DNA from: Ulvibacter antarcticus
GTDB taxonomy: Bacteria; Bacteroidota; Bacteroidia; Flavobacteriales; Flavobacteriaceae
Length of the DNA stretch: 64,000 nucleotides
NCBI RefSeq assembly: GCF_003688405.1
Contig: NZ_REFC01000013.1
Coordinates: 62,001-126,000 of the forward strand
Reading direction: 5' to 3'
Of this stretch, positions 62,027 through 64,000 are shown piece after piece (the first letter of the stretch is position 1; the number at the start of each line of letters is the position of its first letter). The position numbers were made by a program, and so were the translations under genes. The notes beneath the pieces are model-generated. The model was not told the DNA's origin. It searched no databases and saw only the letters and a list, made by a program, of their open reading frames with translations.

Positions 62027-64000
62027 TTAATAATTCACATAAATAAAACCGGTAAATGGCTCAGGGAATTGAGGGTCATTTAGTATAAGCGCATAATAAT
62101 AAGTTCCGACGGGCACTAAAGAATCGCGGTAAAGTAGCCCGGTATTTGGGATTGCATTCCAAAAACCATCTTCATTTCCACCTTTGTAAATTAAATTGCC
62201 GTCTCGGCTATAGATAAAAAGCTCGAAATTTTCATAAACGTCCAGCAATTGTTCAATTATAAAAACATCGTTACTACCATCGTTATTTGGCGAAACCCCA
62301 TCGTAAATAATAGGCGGGCAATTTTCTGTTTTTAATAAAAATGAAGCTGTTGTGAAGCAAATCTCGTTTTCTAATCGGACAAAGATCGTTTGCGGGTTTG
62401 CGGTACTTTCAAAATGTTCAGGGTCTTGAATTTCATTCGAATTTCCTATTGCGTCTTCCAGCGTTGTAAAAAATGAAATGATATCACTGTTTTCTTCTGA
62501 AATTAGTTCTTCTAAAGCCGTGAGATCAAAGATAGAGGTTTGGTTCCCTTTATTACATTCCAGCAAATCTGGAAGTGACGGAATAGGAGGGATGGATCCA
62601 AAACTGGTGGTTATTTCGAAAGAATTATTCTCATCATTCAATTCGAAAATGATTCCTGTGCCGTTCCCTACATCGTCGGCCGTGGCTTTAATTGTAAATG
62701 TATCTGGTGTTGAGTCGGGGAGAATTAGTTCAATACTACCGCTTTCACTTCCACCAATCGGGATGTTATTCTGGGTATGAGATTGACCCAATAATAAATC
62801 TTCAACATAAAATGCCAGTGGCGTATTGGCTGGCAATATTGCGGTTCCATCTGTATTGTAAACTGTATATGGGACCGATAACGGCCGGCTTCTACAGGCG
62901 AACAAATTATCTTCGATTACAATGGTAGCATCGGGCAAGGCACATACAATTACCTCGATGGAATAACTATCTATCACAAAACAATCTGGATTTGAAACTC
63001 GTATCCATATCGTCTGCGGATTTGTTGTATTCTGAAATGATTGGGGATTCACAATAGGATTAAGATTGCTATTTGCATCAGCTTCTGAAAGATGGTAAGA
63101 AATAGCGTTTAGTGGATCGATTTGTGCGGTAGCTTCGGAAAGGTCGAAAAGTTCTATGCCGAGTACATCACAAAGCTCCAAATTCTGCAAGCCGATAATT
63201 TCCGGAAAGACCTTCAGATGGAATTCGATTTCAAAATCATTATTTGTTTCGTTGATTTCATTAACGCTTCCATTTCCGAAGCCATCATCATCCACCACAG
63301 CTTTCAGAAGGAAATCGGGAGAAACACCCAACGGAATATCAAGTACTATTGTGCCACTTTCGGAACCATCAATAGGTAATATAGCAGAAGTTGCTGATTG
63401 ACCGACAAGTGTATTATTTGCATAGAACGCAATCGCAGTATTCCCGGGTAGTTCATCGGTCGCATTTATATTATAAACTGTGTAATCAACTTCAATTTCC
63501 CGGTTACCACATTCTGTTCCGCCAGCTACATTATCAATTTGGATAGTCGCATCTGGTAATTCGGTATTTAGTACCGTAATAATATTGTTAATCATCACAA
63601 AATCCTGACCAGACCTAAGCGTAATAACCGCCGAAGTATCCCCGGGATTAATATTGTTTTCGATGAAGTAGAAATCCATGTCCATATTGTAAAGTTCACT
63701 GCTATTGGTGAAGCTATTCGTGCCGTTAAAGGCATTATCGGCTGGATTTAGAGGCGGATTGCTAATAACATTCCCATTGAATAAAAGCGATTCGGATACT
63801 GCGATATTTTCATCCCCTTCCCAGGCTAGAAATCCAACTTTGGCTCCTGAATTATCCAAAACGTTTAAATTTTCGAGTATGATACTGATTTCATTTGTCG
63901 TGGAAGAGACATTTTCAAGTCCGTCGAAAATGGTGAGCTGATTGAGCGTGAGTGAAGCATCTTCGTAGACCACGTTAATTGCCCATCCTCCAAAATTAGT
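62027..64000 (-). CDS. Gliding motility-associated C-terminal domain protein (partial, 5' end outside)
   Basis: At least 658 residues visible; the frame stays open to the window edge (upstream codons read NFGGWAINVV), so the start lies beyond 64000. Several CARDB/DUF11-like repeats alternate with ELCDVLGIELFDLSEATAQI-type linker strands seen in Bacteroidetes adhesins. The C-terminus is the gliding motility-associated CHU_C domain (ISPNNDGSNDVFIIEQLLDVYENFELFIY-like block; here YDGVSPNNDGSNDVF), a T9SS type B signal. It is a surface or secreted adhesin-like protein. Confidence 0.88.
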   Translation of the reverse strand, partial: TNFGGWAINVVYEDASLTLNQLTIFDGLENVSSTTNEISIILENLNVLDNSGAKVGFLAWEGDENIAVSESLLFNGNVISNPPLNPADNAFNGTNSFTNSSELYNMDMDFYFIENNINPGDTSAVITLRSGQDFVMINNIITVLNTELPDATIQIDNVAGGTECGNREIEVDYTVYNINATDELPGNTAIAFYANNTLVGQSATSAILPIDGSESGTIVLDIPLGVSPDFLLKAVVDDDGFGNGSVNEINETNNDFEIEFHLKVFPEIIGLQNLELCDVLGIELFDLSEATAQIDPLNAISYHLSEADANSNLNPIVNPQSFQNTTNPQTIWIRVSNPDCFVIDSYSIEVIVCALPDATIVIEDNLFACRSRPLSVPYTVYNTDGTAILPANTPLAFYVEDLLLGQSHTQNNIPIGGSESGSIELILPDSTPDTFTIKATADDVGNGTGIIFELNDENNSFEITTSFGSIPPIPSLPDLLECNKGNQTSIFDLTALEELISEENSDIISFFTTLEDAIGNSNEIQDPEHFESTANPQTIFVRLENEICFTTASFLLKTENCPPIIYDGVSPNNDGSNDVFIIEQLLDVYENFELFIYSRDGNLIYKGGNEDGFWNAIPNTGLLYRDSLVPVGTYYYALILNDPQFPEPFTGFIYVNY

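Overview
The window looks like a chromosome segment of a marine-type member of the Flavobacteriaceae (Bacteroidetes). The AT-rich genes lack strong Shine-Dalgarno sites, promoter -7 boxes have the TAnnTTTG form (pyrG, sucC, mnmA, the RNA helicase), and several secreted proteins end in type IX secretion (T9SS) sorting or gliding-associated C-terminal domains. BshC (bacillithiol), GH3-family and PBP1-LysM proteins fit the same group. No rRNA, tRNA, insertion sequence, prophage or CRISPR array was seen.

Layout. 1-4.5 kb: the 3' part of rimO, a lipoprotein with sialidase-like repeats, an unrecognised histidine-containing membrane protein and a glycosyltransferase. 4.6-14.3 kb: an ECF sigma factor with a membrane-anchored TPR protein shaped like an anti-sigma factor, then (opposite strand) an LVIVD-repeat lipoprotein, a 1225-residue BNR/HYR/T9SS protein and a TPR-CHAT caspase-like protein. 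14.3-15 kb: a gene-free stretch with two tandem RNA-like elements sharing the loop TATTGCTACT, each followed by a terminator hairpin. 15-21.6 kb: DinB-like, acyltransferase, trmL, dispersed and heptamer repeats, a DEAD-box helicase and a secreted M14 peptidase. 21.8-26.3 kb: bshC and, convergent with it, a GshB-like ATP-grasp plus QEGLA-motif metallopeptidase pair. 26.5-37 kb: housekeeping genes (guaA, PBP1-LysM, OsmC, pyrG, yidC, mnmA). 37-40.3 kb: a tandem cluster of T9SS cargo proteins, with a decayed copy of the mnmA 3' end between them. 42-47.9 kb: a minus-strand operon RimK-like ligase, GCS2-like ligase, N-formylglutamate amidohydrolase-like, GNAT-nitrilase. 48-64 kb: cold shock protein, lysA, sucC, rluF, GH3, uvrB and envelope proteins, ending in a truncated gliding-associated adhesin.

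The most interesting points are: (1) a pseudo-palindrome CTTCSGAAG, hand-counted about 55 times in 64 kb against one or two expected, in all reading phases and between genes; (2) the twin RNA elements at 14.5-14.84 kb; (3) the possible periplasmic CHAT protease / ECF sigma signalling locus; (4) a two-part amidoligase and peptidase set that may make and trim an unknown peptide or peptide tag; and (5) duplication debris of mnmA in the T9SS cargo cluster. All counts and alignments were made by eye.
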